From positions 1 through 41,365 of the forward strand of contig NZ_LZKQ01000122.1 of NCBI RefSeq assembly GCF_001668675.1: a stretch of DNA of 41,365 nt. Direction: 5' to 3'. This DNA comes from Mycobacterium asiaticum (GTDB lineage Bacteria > Actinomycetota > Actinomycetes > Mycobacteriales > Mycobacteriaceae). The translations under genes were made by a program, and so were the position numbers. Below, piece after piece: positions 8,358 through 17,364 of the stretch. The notes beneath the pieces were generated by a model, which worked only from the letters and a program-made list of their open reading frames with translations, searched no databases and was not told where the DNA came from. Position 1 is the first letter of the stretch, and each line of letters starts with the position of its first letter.

Positions 8358-9966
8358 GACGCACCTTGAGGAACTCCTTCCGCCGATGAAATGGAACGCG
8401 TGGGGAGATCCCGCCGCCGCCAAGCCACTCTCCGAGGGGATCCGGTCCCTGCTCAAGCAGGTTGTGGGCCTCGATGATTCGGAGCAAACCGAGCTGGAAG
8501 CCGACCAGGTGACGCTGCGCCCGTCGGCCCTGTCGGAGGAGGACCAGGATGGGCTGGCCAAGATCGTCGGCCCTGAGTTCTTCCGCATCGCGGATCGTGA
8601 CCGGCTGTTGCGCGCCGGCGGCAAGTCCACGCCGGACCTGCTGCGCCGCAAAGACCGGGGCGTCCAGGATGCTCCCGACGCGGTGCTGCTGCCGGGCGAC
8701 GACGAGGCCGTCGCCGCCATCCTGGGGTACTGCTCCGACCGCGGCATCGCCGTCGTCCCGTTCGGCGGTGGCACCAACGTCACCGGCGGGCTCGATCCGA
8801 CCCGCGGTCAGTTCGGCGCCGTGATCTCGCTGGATCTGCGGCGCTTCAACCAACTGCATTCCCTCGACGAGGTGTCCGGCATCGCCGAACTGGGCGGTGG
8901 CGTCACCGGCCCAGAGGCCGAGCGGCTGCTTGGCGAGCGCGGCTTCTCGCTCGGGCATTTCCCGCAGAGCTTCGAGTACGCCACGATCGGCGGCTTCGCG
9001 GCGACGCGGTCCTCGGGTCAGGATTCGGCCGGTTACGGCCGCTTCAACGACATGATCCTGGGTCTGCGGCTGGTCACGCCGGTCGGCGTGTGGGACCTGG
9101 GCCGAGTGGCGGCCTCAGCCGCCGGACCCGACCTGCGCCAGTTGGCGATCGGGTCTGAAGGCACGCTCGGCGTGATCACCAAAGTGCGACTGCGGGTACA
9201 CCGCGCGCCGCAAACCACTCGCTACGAGGCGTGGTCGTTCCCCGACTTCGCCACCGGCGTCGCGGCACTGCGCGCCGTCACCCAAACCGGCACCGGACCG
9301 ACCGTCGTGCGGCTCTCCGACGAAGCCGAAACCGGTGTGAACCTGGCGACCCACGAAACGATTGGCGAAAACCAAAGCGGCGGTGGATGTTTGGGCTTGA
9401 CGGTATTCGAGGGCAGCGCGGAACATACCGAGAGCCGGCACGCCGAGACCCGCGCGCTGCTGCAGGCCCACGGCGGCAGGTCGCTGGGCGAAGGCCCGGC
9501 CAAGACCTGGGAGCACGGCAGGTTCAGCGCACCGTATCTGCGTGATTCCCTGCTGGCCGCCGGAGCGCTGTGTGAGACGTTGGAGACCGCCACCGACTGG
9601 TCCAACATTCCCGCGCTCAAGGCCGCGGTGACCGAGGCGCTGACGTCCTCGCTGGCCGAATCCGGCACTCCGGCACTGGTGATGTGCCACGTCTCGCACG
9701 TCTACCCGACCGGCGCATCGTTGTACTTCACCGTGGTGGCGGGCCAGCGCGGCAATCCACTCGAGCAGTGGTGGGCCGCCAAACGAGCCGCCTGCGACGC
9801 GATCATGGCCACCGGCGGCACCATCACCCACCACCATGCGGTGGGTGCGGACCACCGCGCGTGGATGCGCGACGAGGTCGGCGATCTCGGCGTGCAGGTG
9901 TTACGCGCGGTCAAGGCGACCCTGGACCCGGCCGGAATCCTCAACCCCGGCAAGCTGATTCCGTGA
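8356..9966 (+). CDS. FAD-linked oxidase, alkyl-DHAP-synthase-like (Rv2251-like)
   Basis: A 536-residue flavoprotein of the VAO/PCMH family, closest in motifs to alkyldihydroxyacetonephosphate synthase, which swaps the acyl chain of acyl-DHAP for a fatty alcohol to form an ether bond. FAD contacts are visible in VVPFGGGTNVTGG (about residue 133) and ATIGGFAATRSSGQDSAGYG. The C-terminal motif GGTITHHHAVGADHR matches the HHHG(V)G region of the family. Whether it makes ether lipids in mycobacteria is inference. It begins leaderless at 8356 and overlaps dagK by four bases (GTGA). Confidence 0.88.
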   Translation: MTHLEELLPPMKWNAWGDPAAAKPLSEGIRSLLKQVVGLDDSEQTELEADQVTLRPSALSEEDQDGLAKIVGPEFFRIADRDRLLRAGGKSTPDLLRRKDRGVQDAPDAVLLPGDDEAVAAILGYCSDRGIAVVPFGGGTNVTGGLDPTRGQFGAVISLDLRRFNQLHSLDEVSGIAELGGGVTGPEAERLLGERGFSLGHFPQSFEYATIGGFAATRSSGQDSAGYGRFNDMILGLRLVTPVGVWDLGRVAASAAGPDLRQLAIGSEGTLGVITKVRLRVHRAPQTTRYEAWSFPDFATGVAALRAVTQTGTGPTVVRLSDEAETGVNLATHETIGENQSGGGCLGLTVFEGSAEHTESRHAETRALLQAHGGRSLGEGPAKTWEHGRFSAPYLRDSLLAAGALCETLETATDWSNIPALKAAVTEALTSSLAESGTPALVMCHVSHVYPTGASLYFTVVAGQRGNPLEQWWAAKRAACDAIMATGGTITHHHAVGADHRAWMRDEVGDLGVQVLRAVKATLDPAGILNPGKLIP

Positions 9967-10907
9967 CCGCAGAGGACTCGGTCACCGGCCGGCTGAACCG
10001 GCGCGAGATCGCCAAGGTAACCGCGCTGACCAATCCGTTGTCGGGCCACGGCGCCGCGGTCAACGCATCGCATCTGGCGATCGCCCGGCTCAAGCATCGC
10101 GGTATCGAGGTCGTCGAGATCGTGGGTGAAGACGCGGACGACGCCCGTTATCTACTGGCAGCTGCGGTCGAGAAGGGCACCGACGCCGTGGTGGTCACCG
10201 GCGGCGACGGCGTCATCTCCAACGCGCTGCAGGTGTTGGCCGGCACCGATGTCCCGTTGGGCATCATTCCGGCGGGCACGGGCAACGACCACGCCCGCGA
10301 ATTCGGCATTCCCACAAAGGATCCCGAGGCCGCCGCGGACGTCGTGGTGGACGGGTGGTCGGAAATCATCGACCTGGGCCGCATTCGTGACCGAAAGGGC
10401 ATCAACAAGTGGTTCGGCACGGTGGCGGCCACCGGGTTCGACTCGCTGGTGACCGACCGGGCCAACCGGATGACCTGGCCGCACGGGCGGTTGCGCTACT
10501 ACCTCGCAATGTTCGCCGAACTGTCGCAGCTGCGCCTGTTGCCGTTCCGGCTGGTGCTGGACGGAAAACACGAGATCGAGGCCGATCTCACAATGACGGC
10601 TTTCGGCAACATGCGAAGTTACGGCGGCGGAATGCTGATCTGCCCCAACGCCGATCGGGCCGACGGCCTGCTCGATCTGACCATGGTCAGATCGGAGTCA
10701 CGGACCAAGCTGATCCGTTTCTTCCCCACCGCCATCAAGGGCACCCATGTCGGACTCGACGAGGTGACCACCGCGCGGGCCAAGACCGTCGAGGTCGAGT
10801 GCCCGGGGATCAACGTCTATGCCGACGGCGACTTCGCGTGTGCGCTGCCGGCCGAAATCTCTGCGGTGCCGGCGGCGCTGCGGGTGTTGCGGCCCAAGCG
10901 GGTGTAA
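9963..10907 (+). CDS. Diacylglycerol kinase (Rv2252-like)
   Basis: Phosphorylates diacylglycerol (and possibly related lipids) to phosphatidic acid at the membrane. The 314-residue product has the DAGK catalytic domain: TNPLSGHG (about 23-30) as the nucleotide-binding start, GGDGV at 80-84 (the family GGDGT) and PAGTGNDHAREF at 103-114. The start is GTG 9963, whose last bases overlap the upstream TGA (GTGA), indicating coupling to the oxidase. An open frame reaching back to 9684 is only the shadow of the oxidase. The M. tuberculosis counterpart has been linked to PIM phospholipid supply. Confidence 0.92.
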   Translation: MTAEDSVTGRLNRREIAKVTALTNPLSGHGAAVNASHLAIARLKHRGIEVVEIVGEDADDARYLLAAAVEKGTDAVVVTGGDGVISNALQVLAGTDVPLGIIPAGTGNDHAREFGIPTKDPEAAADVVVDGWSEIIDLGRIRDRKGINKWFGTVAATGFDSLVTDRANRMTWPHGRLRYYLAMFAELSQLRLLPFRLVLDGKHEIEADLTMTAFGNMRSYGGGMLICPNADRADGLLDLTMVRSESRTKLIRFFPTAIKGTHVGLDEVTTARAKTVEVECPGINVYADGDFACALPAEISAVPAALRVLRPKRV

Positions 10908-10938
10908 CGGCCGGGTCGCCGAGCGCGACATCTTCAGC

Positions 10939-11445
10939 ATGTTGGGCAAGTCCGCACCGGTTGCATCGGCAGCTTTGATCGCCGCGCTGTGCCTAGCCCC
11001 CTTTGCCCAGGCGAGCGAAGTCGCATCCTGGAACGGCGAATACATCATGGTGCTCGGCGCCAATGCGAAGTCCGGTACCAGCATCGCGGCTGGCCAGAAT
11101 GAATTCGCCCACCGGACCAGTGTTTCCATCACGTCGAGTTGCACCGCGGGCGTTTGCACCGCGACCGTCACCAACCCGCCGCCGCCCAAGAACGATTCAA
11201 TGCCCAAGACCATTGAATTCACCTGGAACGGGGCGCAGTGGGTCCGCGAGATGGCCTGGAATTGGGACTGCCTGCTGCCCGACGGAACCGTCGAATACGC
11301 TCCGGCGAAGTCGATTACGGTCTACACGCCGGGGCAGTACGGCATTCTCACCGGTGTCTTCCACACCGATATCGCCAGCGGCGCCTGCAAGGGCAATGTC
11401 GACATGCCGGTATCGGCGAAACCTGTTTCGGGGCCGGTTACCTAG
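10939..11445 (+). CDS. Small exported protein (Rv2253-like)
   Basis: A 168-residue product with a Sec signal peptide, core VASAALIAALCLAPFAQA, followed by a mature domain. Four mature cysteines (SSCTAGVCTA, WNWDCLL and SGACKGN) could form two disulfides. No catalytic motif is visible. The ATG at 10939 lies 31 bases after dagK, so it probably belongs to the oxidase-dagK operon. Size and position match Rv2253, a secreted protein of unknown function. Confidence 0.85.
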   Translation: MLGKSAPVASAALIAALCLAPFAQASEVASWNGEYIMVLGANAKSGTSIAAGQNEFAHRTSVSITSSCTAGVCTATVTNPPPPKNDSMPKTIEFTWNGAQWVREMAWNWDCLLPDGTVEYAPAKSITVYTPGQYGILTGVFHTDIASGACKGNVDMPVSAKPVSGPVT

Positions 11446-11598
11446 TCACTCACCGCCCGCCCCCGTTACGGCCGGGCGCCAAAAATATGCGATTGGCAAA
11501 CCTCGCCGAGGATTTGCTGGCAATTCCGCGGAACCATGCAATTATGAGCCTGGTCAAATCTTCCGATGGTCAAAAGTCTTCCAGGCGAGAGGCTCACG

Positions 11599-13569
11599 AT
11601 GTTGCAACTGATTGCCGCACCCGACCTGATTTCGGCAGCCGCGGCAAATGCCGCCGGTATCGGCTCCTCGATCGGGGTGGCAAACCTGGCGGCATTGGCT
11701 CCGACCAGCACAGTGGTGGCCGCCGCCGCGGACGAAGTATCAGAGGCGATCGCGTCGCTGTTTTCCGGCCACGCGCTGGACTACCAGACGTTGAGTGCGC
11801 GGGTGGAGGCGTCCTACCAGCAGTTTGTGCGGACGCTGAGCGCCGCCAGCGGGGCCTATGCCGCCGCCGAGGCGGCCAGCGCCGGCCCGCTGCAGCCCGT
11901 TCTCGACGTCATCAATGCGCCGACGAACTTCCTGTTGGGACGTCCGCTGATCGGTGACGGGACCAACGGCGTGGCCGGCACGGGGCAGGCCGGCGGCGAC
12001 GGCGGGCTCCTGTGGGGCAACGGCGGCACGGGCGGATCGGGTGGGGCCGGGCAGGCAGGTGGCCGCGGTGGCAATGCCGGTTTGATCGGTAACGGCGGCA
12101 CCGGCGGCGCCGGGGGTCTGCGCGGCGGCGTGGGCGGTGCCGGCGGCACGGGCGGATGGTTGCTGGGCAACGGCGGAGCAGGCGGCACCGGAGGATTGGG
12201 CGGCAACGTGTACCCCTTCGGAACCGTCGCCGGGGGCGCCGGCGGAATCGGCGGACGAGCGTTGTCCCTGTTCGGCACTTCAGGGGCGACCGGTGACGCC
12301 GGTGCCTTCCTCCCAATCATGTTCGCAACCCCGCAAGAGGCAGCCGCGTATGCCCTGGCGACCCCGGACGCCAATTTCCTGCTGATCGGCACCGACGGAA
12401 CAAATCTCGCCCGGGTCCTGGCCGATCCCGCCAACCTGCACTTCCGCGCGCTGATGGAACAGAGCGTCACGTCCGCATCGACGATCGTCGGGCACACCAC
12501 CATCTCCAACCCGTCGTGGACGACCATCCAGACCGGCGTGTGGGGCGAGACGACCGGGGTGACCAACAACATCTTCACGCCCTGGACGTACGACGACTGG
12601 CCGACCGTCTACAACCACCTCGAGAACGCCTATGGCGATGCCGTCAACACCACGGTCATCGCGGACTGGAAGGTCATCACCGACATCGCTGCAGCCGGCT
12701 CGAACCCGGCCGACCACTGGGAATTCGTCCCGCAGGTCCCGGGTGATGCAAGCTGGGAACTGACGTCGAATCTGGTAGCCGAAAAGGCAATAACCGCGAT
12801 TGGCGACGCCGACCCACTTAAGAGCAACCTGATCTTCGCGTACTTCACCGGCCCCGACGTCAACGCACATGCCTTCGGCGGAGATTCGCCGCAGTACGCG
12901 GCCGCGCTGCGGAACATGGACGCCAATCTCGGCTACCACACAGTCGGCGGCGGCGGCCTGTTGGGTGCCGTAGCTCAGTGGGAGTTCGAGAACCCCGGCG
13001 AGCAATTCTCCGTGATGGTAGTCACCGACCATGGCGAACTCGGACCGCCCCAATTAGGCGGCATCACCCACGGCTTCCAATCACCAATCGAGACAGCCTC
13101 ATTCGTGATCTTCGATCAGGCCTACAACGATACGTACGACGGGTACATCAATAACTCATGGCAGATCGTCAGTTCGACACCGACGATTCTCGATCAGTTC
13201 TACCTCCCGCAGCCGGGGTATATGCAGGGCGCGCCACTGACCAGCCCCGTCTTCTCTGGCACTTATGTGAATCCCGACCCCAACCTGTTCAGTGTGGTCA
13301 CCGCCGATTTCGCCGCGCAGGGCTATCCCGACATCGCGACCAACATCAACCTGACGGCGCGCACGCTCGTCTCGTCGATTCCCTACCTGGCATACGAGCC
13401 GATAGCCGGCGTCATCCATGCAATGCCGGAATTCCTGCAGGTACCGGTGTCCTGGATCGGCGCCGGCGTGTACCAAGCCCTCAACATCCCGGCGCAGATG
13501 TTTGTCCGGTTCACCGGCGTGACCGGCAACGAAATCATCCCGCCGATACTCAACCCGTTCCTCACCTGA
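11599..13569 (+). CDS. PE_PGRS protein with alkaline-phosphatase/phosphodiesterase-superfamily domain
   Basis: A 656-residue three-part protein. Residues 1-95 are a PE domain ending in the ESX secretion motif YxxxE (Tyr87-Glu91). Residues 96-235 are the linker [15 protein letters not shown] and a short PGRS block ([14 protein letters not shown] type). Residues ~240-656 have the metal and nucleophile layout of the alkaline phosphatase/NPP superfamily. These are Asp266 in LLIGTDGTN, Ser303 in [14 protein letters not shown] (nucleophile position), Asp420 and His424 in [10 protein letters not shown], Asp477 and His478 in VVTDHGE, and His491 in ITHGF. All two-metal ligands appear present, so an active phosphodiesterase or phosphatase at the cell surface is likely. 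The start is set by GGCGAGAGG just before ATG 11599. It replaces Rv2254c-Rv2255c at this position. Confidence 0.88.
   Translation: MLQLIAAPDLISAAAANAAGIGSSIGVANLAALAPTSTVVAAAADEVSEAIASLFSGHALDYQTLSARVEASYQQFVRTLSAASGAYAAAEAASAGPLQPVLDVINAPTNFLLGRPLIGDGTNGVAGTGQAGGDGGLLWGNGGTGGSGGAGQAGGRGGNAGLIGNGGTGGAGGLRGGVGGAGGTGGWLLGNGGAGGTGGLGGNVYPFGTVAGGAGGIGGRALSLFGTSGATGDAGAFLPIMFATPQEAAAYALATPDANFLLIGTDGTNLARVLADPANLHFRALMEQSVTSASTIVGHTTISNPSWTTIQTGVWGETTGVTNNIFTPWTYDDWPTVYNHLENAYGDAVNTTVIADWKVITDIAAAGSNPADHWEFVPQVPGDASWELTSNLVAEKAITAIGDADPLKSNLIFAYFTGPDVNAHAFGGDSPQYAAALRNMDANLGYHTVGGGGLLGAVAQWEFENPGEQFSVMVVTDHGELGPPQLGGITHGFQSPIETASFVIFDQAYNDTYDGYINNSWQIVSSTPTILDQFYLPQPGYMQGAPLTSPVFSGTYVNPDPNLFSVVTADFAAQGYPDIATNINLTARTLVSSIPYLAYEPIAGVIHAMPEFLQVPVSWIGAGVYQALNIPAQMFVRFTGVTGNEIIPPILNPFLT
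11950..12258 (+). repeat. PGRS glycine-rich coding repeat
   Basis: Degenerate GGCGGN triplet-pair repeats coding for Gly-Gly-X runs (for example [15 protein letters not shown]) inside the PE_PGRS gene. This tract is short, about 100 codons, compared with the several hundred common in the family, and acts as a linker between the PE and catalytic domains. Confidence 0.85.
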
Positions 13570-13576
13570 TTGGGCC

Positions 13577-13632
13577 GAGCAGACGCAAAGGCCCCCGACA
13601 CGCCGTGCGTGCGGGGGCTTTCGCGTCTGCTC
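13577..13632. terminator. Long GAGCAGACG-type hairpin, copy 3
   Basis: GAGCAGACGC pairs with GCGTCTGCTC. The inner stem AAAGGCCCCCG pairs with CGGGGGCTTT and one adjoining base, with one A-C mismatch and one G-T pair. It lies eight bases after the PE_PGRS stop and eight bases before the 3' end of the convergent DUF3145 gene. Confidence 0.75.
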
Positions 13633-13639
13633 GCGGGAG

Positions 13640-14152
13640 CTAGCCGACGCCCCGGCTCAGCCAGGTCACCTCGCCGGCGTCGCCGCCGTCGCGATACACC
13701 TCGAGCGCCTCGTCCCACGCCGTTCCCAGTACCGAATCCAGTTCGGCGGCAAGGGTGTCGGCGCCCTGGGCCATCAGCCGGCGCAACCGCATCTCCCCGA
13801 CCATGATGTCGCCGTTGGCGCTCATCGCCCCGCTCCACAGACCCAGCTGCGGCGTATGACTGAACCGCTGGCCGTCGACGCCGGGGCTGGGATCCTCGGT
13901 GACTTCAAACCGCAAGACCGACCATGAGCGCAACGCGTTCGCCAACCGAGCACCCGTCCCGACGGGACCCACCCAGTTGGTGACCGCGCGCAACTGCCCG
14001 GGCATGGCCGGCTGCGGGGTCCACACCAAGTTCGCCTTGGCTTGCAAGGTCGACGACAACGCCCATTCGACATGCGGGCATACCGCCGCTGGGGAGGCGT
14101 GGACGTACACCACACCGCCGGTCACGTCGGCGAATTGATTCGACGCACGCAT
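13640..14152 (-). CDS. DUF3145 protein (Rv2256c-like)
   Basis: A conserved actinobacterial protein of unknown function, 170 residues from ATG 14152, beginning MRASNQFADVTGGVVYVH. The start is fixed by GAAGGAG six bases upstream; a longer frame to 14191 lacks such a site. It has no signal peptide or membrane segment and looks cytosolic. Motif-like stretches include PHVEWAL and AWDEALEVYRDGG. It is preceded on the same strand by a 179-base spacer after the beta-lactamase-like gene, so it probably has its own promoter there. Confidence 0.87.
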   Translation of the reverse strand: MRASNQFADVTGGVVYVHASPAAVCPHVEWALSSTLQAKANLVWTPQPAMPGQLRAVTNWVGPVGTGARLANALRSWSVLRFEVTEDPSPGVDGQRFSHTPQLGLWSGAMSANGDIMVGEMRLRRLMAQGADTLAAELDSVLGTAWDEALEVYRDGGDAGEVTWLSRGVG

Positions 14153-14331
14153 CTGTTGCTCCTTCGGTTCCACGAGGGACGTCTTCCCCAACGACCTGGT
14201 GAACCCGACGAGCGAGATACCTGCTGATATTTAAGTGTCCTGCGTGTCTATTGTGCCCTGTGATACCGGTGTTGCGCTAGTGTGTGTTTTTCCCGGTCGC
14301 TGAGCCGGTCACTACACCGCTCGTCAAGCGG

Positions 14332-15147
14332 TCACTGCGCGCCGATCACCCGGTCCGACACCGCAGGCCAGAGGTCCAGCGCCCACTCACCGAAGTCGCG
14401 GTCGGTGAGGACCACCAGCGCCAGATCCGCGTCCGGATCCACCCAGAGGAACCCGCCCGACTGGCCGAAATGACCGTAGGTGCGCGCCGAGTTGTCGGCC
14501 CCGGTCCAATGCGGGGACTTCCCGTCCCGCAGCTCGAAGCCCAACCCCCAGTCGTTGGGGCGCTGCACACCGTATCCCGGCAGCACCCCATTCAGACCGG
14601 GGAACTGCACGGTCGTGGCGTCGTCGTGCATCTGCGCCGATACCGTCGTCGGCCGGAGCAGATCGCCGGCGAACGCAACGAGGTCGGCAACCGTCGAGGT
14701 CGCCCCGAACCCGGCCGCGGCGGCCCCGCCCTCGAGACGCGTATCGGTCATGCCCAGCGGCTCGCACACCGCCTCGGCCAGATAGCGACCGAACTCGATC
14801 CCCGACTCCCGCTCGATCGTTTCGGCGAGCACGGTGAAGCCGTAGTTCGAATACACCCGCCGGGTGCCGGGCCGGGCCAAAGTGTCACCCGACGACATCG
14901 CCAGGCCCGACGCGTGCGCCAGCAGGTGGCGGATCGTGGACCCCGCCGGCCCGGCCTCCGTGTCGAGGTCGACGACGCCTTCCTCGATCGCGATCTGAGC
15001 GGCCCGGGCCACGATCGGCTTGGTCACCGACGCCAACGCGAACACACGCTCGGTGTCGCCGCGGGTGACCCGCACACCGTCCGGCCCGACGACGGCGGCA
15101 GCGACATTCGGCACCGGCCAGTCGGCAAGCTCGGAGAGCGCACCCAT
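14332..15147 (-). CDS. Beta-lactamase/esterase-family serine hydrolase (Rv2257c-like)
   Basis: A 271-residue class C beta-lactamase-fold protein. The nucleophile motif SVTK (Ser40-Lys43) is in ALASVTKPIV, the YxN motif is YSNYGF, and the C-terminal HxG-like motif is HFGQSGG. There is no signal peptide, so it is probably a cytosolic esterase or peptidase-like hydrolase and not a true antibiotic-resistance enzyme. The ATG overlaps the stop of the upstream methyltransferase as TGATG (15149-15145), indicating a two-gene coupled operon. An open frame continuing to 16266 is the shadow of the methyltransferase. Confidence 0.9.
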   Translation of the reverse strand: MGALSELADWPVPNVAAAVVGPDGVRVTRGDTERVFALASVTKPIVARAAQIAIEEGVVDLDTEAGPAGSTIRHLLAHASGLAMSSGDTLARPGTRRVYSNYGFTVLAETIERESGIEFGRYLAEAVCEPLGMTDTRLEGGAAAAGFGATSTVADLVAFAGDLLRPTTVSAQMHDDATTVQFPGLNGVLPGYGVQRPNDWGLGFELRDGKSPHWTGADNSARTYGHFGQSGGFLWVDPDADLALVVLTDRDFGEWALDLWPAVSDRVIGAQ

Positions 15148-16217
15148 CACTTGGTGGCGATGTAGTAGTTGTTCAGCGGGTCGGACTCGATCTCGGCCAC
15201 CCGCACGTTCGCGAACCCGGCCTCGGCCAGCATCGCGGTGGCCAGCTGCGTCCCCCACGCCGTGCCCAGCCCGGCGCCGTCCAGCGCCAGCGACACGGTC
15301 ATGCAATGCATCAGCGAGGTGGTGTACAGGTAGGTGCTCATCGGCCGGTCGACGTTTTCCTCGAGTCGGCTCGACGCCTTGATGTCGGCCATCAACAGCA
15401 CCCCGCCGGGGCGAAGCGCGCGGTGGATGTTGGCCAGCACCCGGGCCGGTTGCGCCTGATCGTGAATCGCGTCGAAGACGGTGATGACGTCGTAGGCGCC
15501 GTCCTTGTCGAGTTCCGCGAGGTTGGCGCGCTCGAAGATGGCGTTGGTCAGACCGAGCGCAACGGCCTCCCGGCCGCCCGTCGCGATGGCTTCCTCGGAG
15601 AAGTCGATGCCGGTAAAGCGACTGTCCGGAAACGCCCGCGCCATCACGTTGACCGCATGCCCGCTGCCGCACCCGAAGTCGGCAACGTCGGCACCGGAGC
15701 GCAACCGCTCCGGAAGGCCGTCGACGAGCGGCAGCACGACGTCGACGAGCGAAGCATCGAAGATCGCGCCACTCTCCTCGGCCATCAGCTGGTGGAAGCG
15801 CGGGTATTCGCTGTACGGCAGCCCGCCGCCCTCCCGGAAGCAGCCGACGATCTTCTGTTCGACGTTGCCGAGCAGCGGCAGGAACTGCGCCACCACCGCC
15901 AGGTTGTTGGGCCCCGCGGCGCGGGTGATCGCCTGCGCCCGGTGGGCCGGCAGCGTGTAGGTGCCGGTGTCGGCGTCGTAGTCGACGACGTGCCCGGTGG
16001 TCACGCCACCCAGCCACTCCCGCACGTAGCGCTCGTTCAGGCCGGCGGCCTCGGCGATCTGCGCGCTGGTCGAGGGCGGCAACCCGGCCATCGTGTCGAA
16101 CAGACCGGTCTGATGCCCGATGCTCAACAACAGCACCAGGCTGGCGGCGTCGATGGCACCCACGATCCGGGCGCTGAATTCCTCTGTGCTCTCGGCAGCC
16201 GACTCGGGTCCCGTCAT
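15147..16217 (-). CDS. SAM-dependent methyltransferase (Rv2258c-like)
   Basis: 356 residues: an N-terminal winged-helix dimerisation domain (residues ~20-100, with [20 protein letters not shown]) followed by a class I methyltransferase domain. The SAM motif is [16 protein letters not shown], the acidic end of strand 2 is GIDFSEEAI, and the later motif is [10 protein letters not shown]. The substrate is unknown. The M. tuberculosis counterpart has a solved structure of this fold. ATG 16217 lies eight bases after a minus-strand TAGCGT hexamer, so it may be leaderless. It is divergent from mscR with a 61-base spacer. Confidence 0.9.
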   Translation of the reverse strand: MTGPESAAESTEEFSARIVGAIDAASLVLLLSIGHQTGLFDTMAGLPPSTSAQIAEAAGLNERYVREWLGGVTTGHVVDYDADTGTYTLPAHRAQAITRAAGPNNLAVVAQFLPLLGNVEQKIVGCFREGGGLPYSEYPRFHQLMAEESGAIFDASLVDVVLPLVDGLPERLRSGADVADFGCGSGHAVNVMARAFPDSRFTGIDFSEEAIATGGREAVALGLTNAIFERANLAELDKDGAYDVITVFDAIHDQAQPARVLANIHRALRPGGVLLMADIKASSRLEENVDRPMSTYLYTTSLMHCMTVSLALDGAGLGTAWGTQLATAMLAEAGFANVRVAEIESDPLNNYYIATK

Positions 16218-16225
16218 GGTCAGCG

Positions 16226-16272
16226 ACGCTACACCGGCCGGCCGCGCGGATCACCGTCCCGAACACTAGGTT
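16226..16272. promoter_or_regulatory. Divergent leaderless promoters for methyltransferase and mscR
   Basis: Minus-strand TAGCGT (16231-16226) lies eight bases before ATG 16217. Plus-strand TAGGTT (16267-16272) lies six bases before ATG 16279. Both fit the TANNNT -10 pattern at leaderless spacing, and neither start has a Shine-Dalgarno sequence. Confidence 0.55.
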
Positions 16273-16278
16273 GAAACC

Positions 16279-17364
16279 ATGAGTCAGACAGTGCGCGGCG
16301 TGATTTCACGGTCCAAAGGCCAGCCCGTCGAGGTGGTCGACATCGTCATCCCTGACCCCGGGCCCGGCGAGGCCATCGTCGACATCATCGCGTGCGGCGT
16401 CTGCCACACCGACCTGACCTACCGCGAGGGCGGCATCAACGACGACTACCCATTCCTGCTCGGTCACGAGGCCGCGGGCACGGTCGAGGCGGTCGGGCCC
16501 GGTGTCACCAACGTCGAGCCCGGCGACTTCGTGATCCTGAACTGGCGCGCGGTCTGCGGCGAGTGCCGGGCGTGCAAGCGGGGCCGGCCGCAGCTGTGCT
16601 TCGACACCTTCAACGCCGAGCAGAAGATGACGCTGACCGACGGCACCGAACTCACCCCCGCGCTGGGCATCGGCGCCTTCGCCGACAAGACGCTGGTGGC
16701 CTCCGGTCAGTGCACGAAGGTCAACCCCGAGGCCGATCCCGCCGTGGCCGGTCTGCTCGGGTGCGGGGTGATGGCCGGGATCGGCGCGGCCATCAACACC
16801 GGCGCCGTCACCCGCGACGACACTGTCGCCGTGATCGGGTGCGGCGGTGTGGGTGATGCCGCGATCGCCGGGTCCGCGCTGGTCGGGGCCCGCAAAATCA
16901 TCGCCGTCGACACCGACAACACCAAGCTGGACTGGGCGCGCAAGTTCGGCGCGACCCACACGATCAATGCCCGCGATCTCGATGTCGTGGAGACGATTCA
17001 GGACCTGACTGACGGCTTCGGCGTCAACGTAGTGATCGACGCGGTCGGCCGCCCGGAGACCTGGAAGCAGGCCTTCTACGCCCGCGACCTGGCCGGCACC
17101 GTGGTGTTGGTCGGGGTGCCGACGCCCGACATGCGATTGGACATGCCGCTGGTCGACTTCTTCTCGCACGGTGGCGCGCTCAAGTCCTCGTGGTACGGCG
17201 ACTGCCTGCCCGAGCGGGACTTCCCGACCCTGATCGATCTGTACCTGCAGGGCCGGCTGCCGCTGGAGAAGTTCGTCTCCGAGCGCATCGGGCTGGACGA
17301 CATCGAGGAGGCGTTCCACAAGATGCACGACGGCAAGGTGCTGCGTTCGGTGGTGGTGCTGTAA
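16279..17364 (+). CDS. mscR: S-nitrosomycothiol reductase / mycothiol-dependent formaldehyde dehydrogenase
   Basis: A zinc medium-chain dehydrogenase (361 residues, the usual length) that oxidises S-hydroxymethylmycothiol to S-formylmycothiol and reduces S-nitrosomycothiol. Catalytic zinc ligands are Cys42 (GVCHTD) and His63-Glu64 (GHE). The structural zinc site is Cys93, Cys96, Cys99 and Cys107 ([15 protein letters not shown]). The NAD motif is [14 protein letters not shown]. The start is leaderless after TAGGTT. Its stop overlaps the next ATG as TAATG, tying it to a metallo-hydrolase. Position and length match Rv2259. Confidence 0.95.
   Translation: MSQTVRGVISRSKGQPVEVVDIVIPDPGPGEAIVDIIACGVCHTDLTYREGGINDDYPFLLGHEAAGTVEAVGPGVTNVEPGDFVILNWRAVCGECRACKRGRPQLCFDTFNAEQKMTLTDGTELTPALGIGAFADKTLVASGQCTKVNPEADPAVAGLLGCGVMAGIGAAINTGAVTRDDTVAVIGCGGVGDAAIAGSALVGARKIIAVDTDNTKLDWARKFGATHTINARDLDVVETIQDLTDGFGVNVVIDAVGRPETWKQAFYARDLAGTVVLVGVPTPDMRLDMPLVDFFSHGGALKSSWYGDCLPERDFPTLIDLYLQGRLPLEKFVSERIGLDDIEEAFHKMHDGKVLRSVVVL

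Noticed and set aside
11950..12258. Regular short repeats as a possible CRISPR array
   Set aside because: They are in-frame Gly-Gly-X codons of a PGRS domain with no conserved repeat-spacer pattern.
11856..12578. Proline-rich minus-strand frame
   Set aside because: Antisense of the GGCGGN repeats of the PE_PGRS gene; no start signal or independent support.
14332..16266. 644-codon minus-strand frame as a fusion of the beta-lactamase-like protein with an N-terminal extension
   Set aside because: The extension is the out-of-frame shadow of the methyltransferase; a TGATG overlap gives the true start at 15147.
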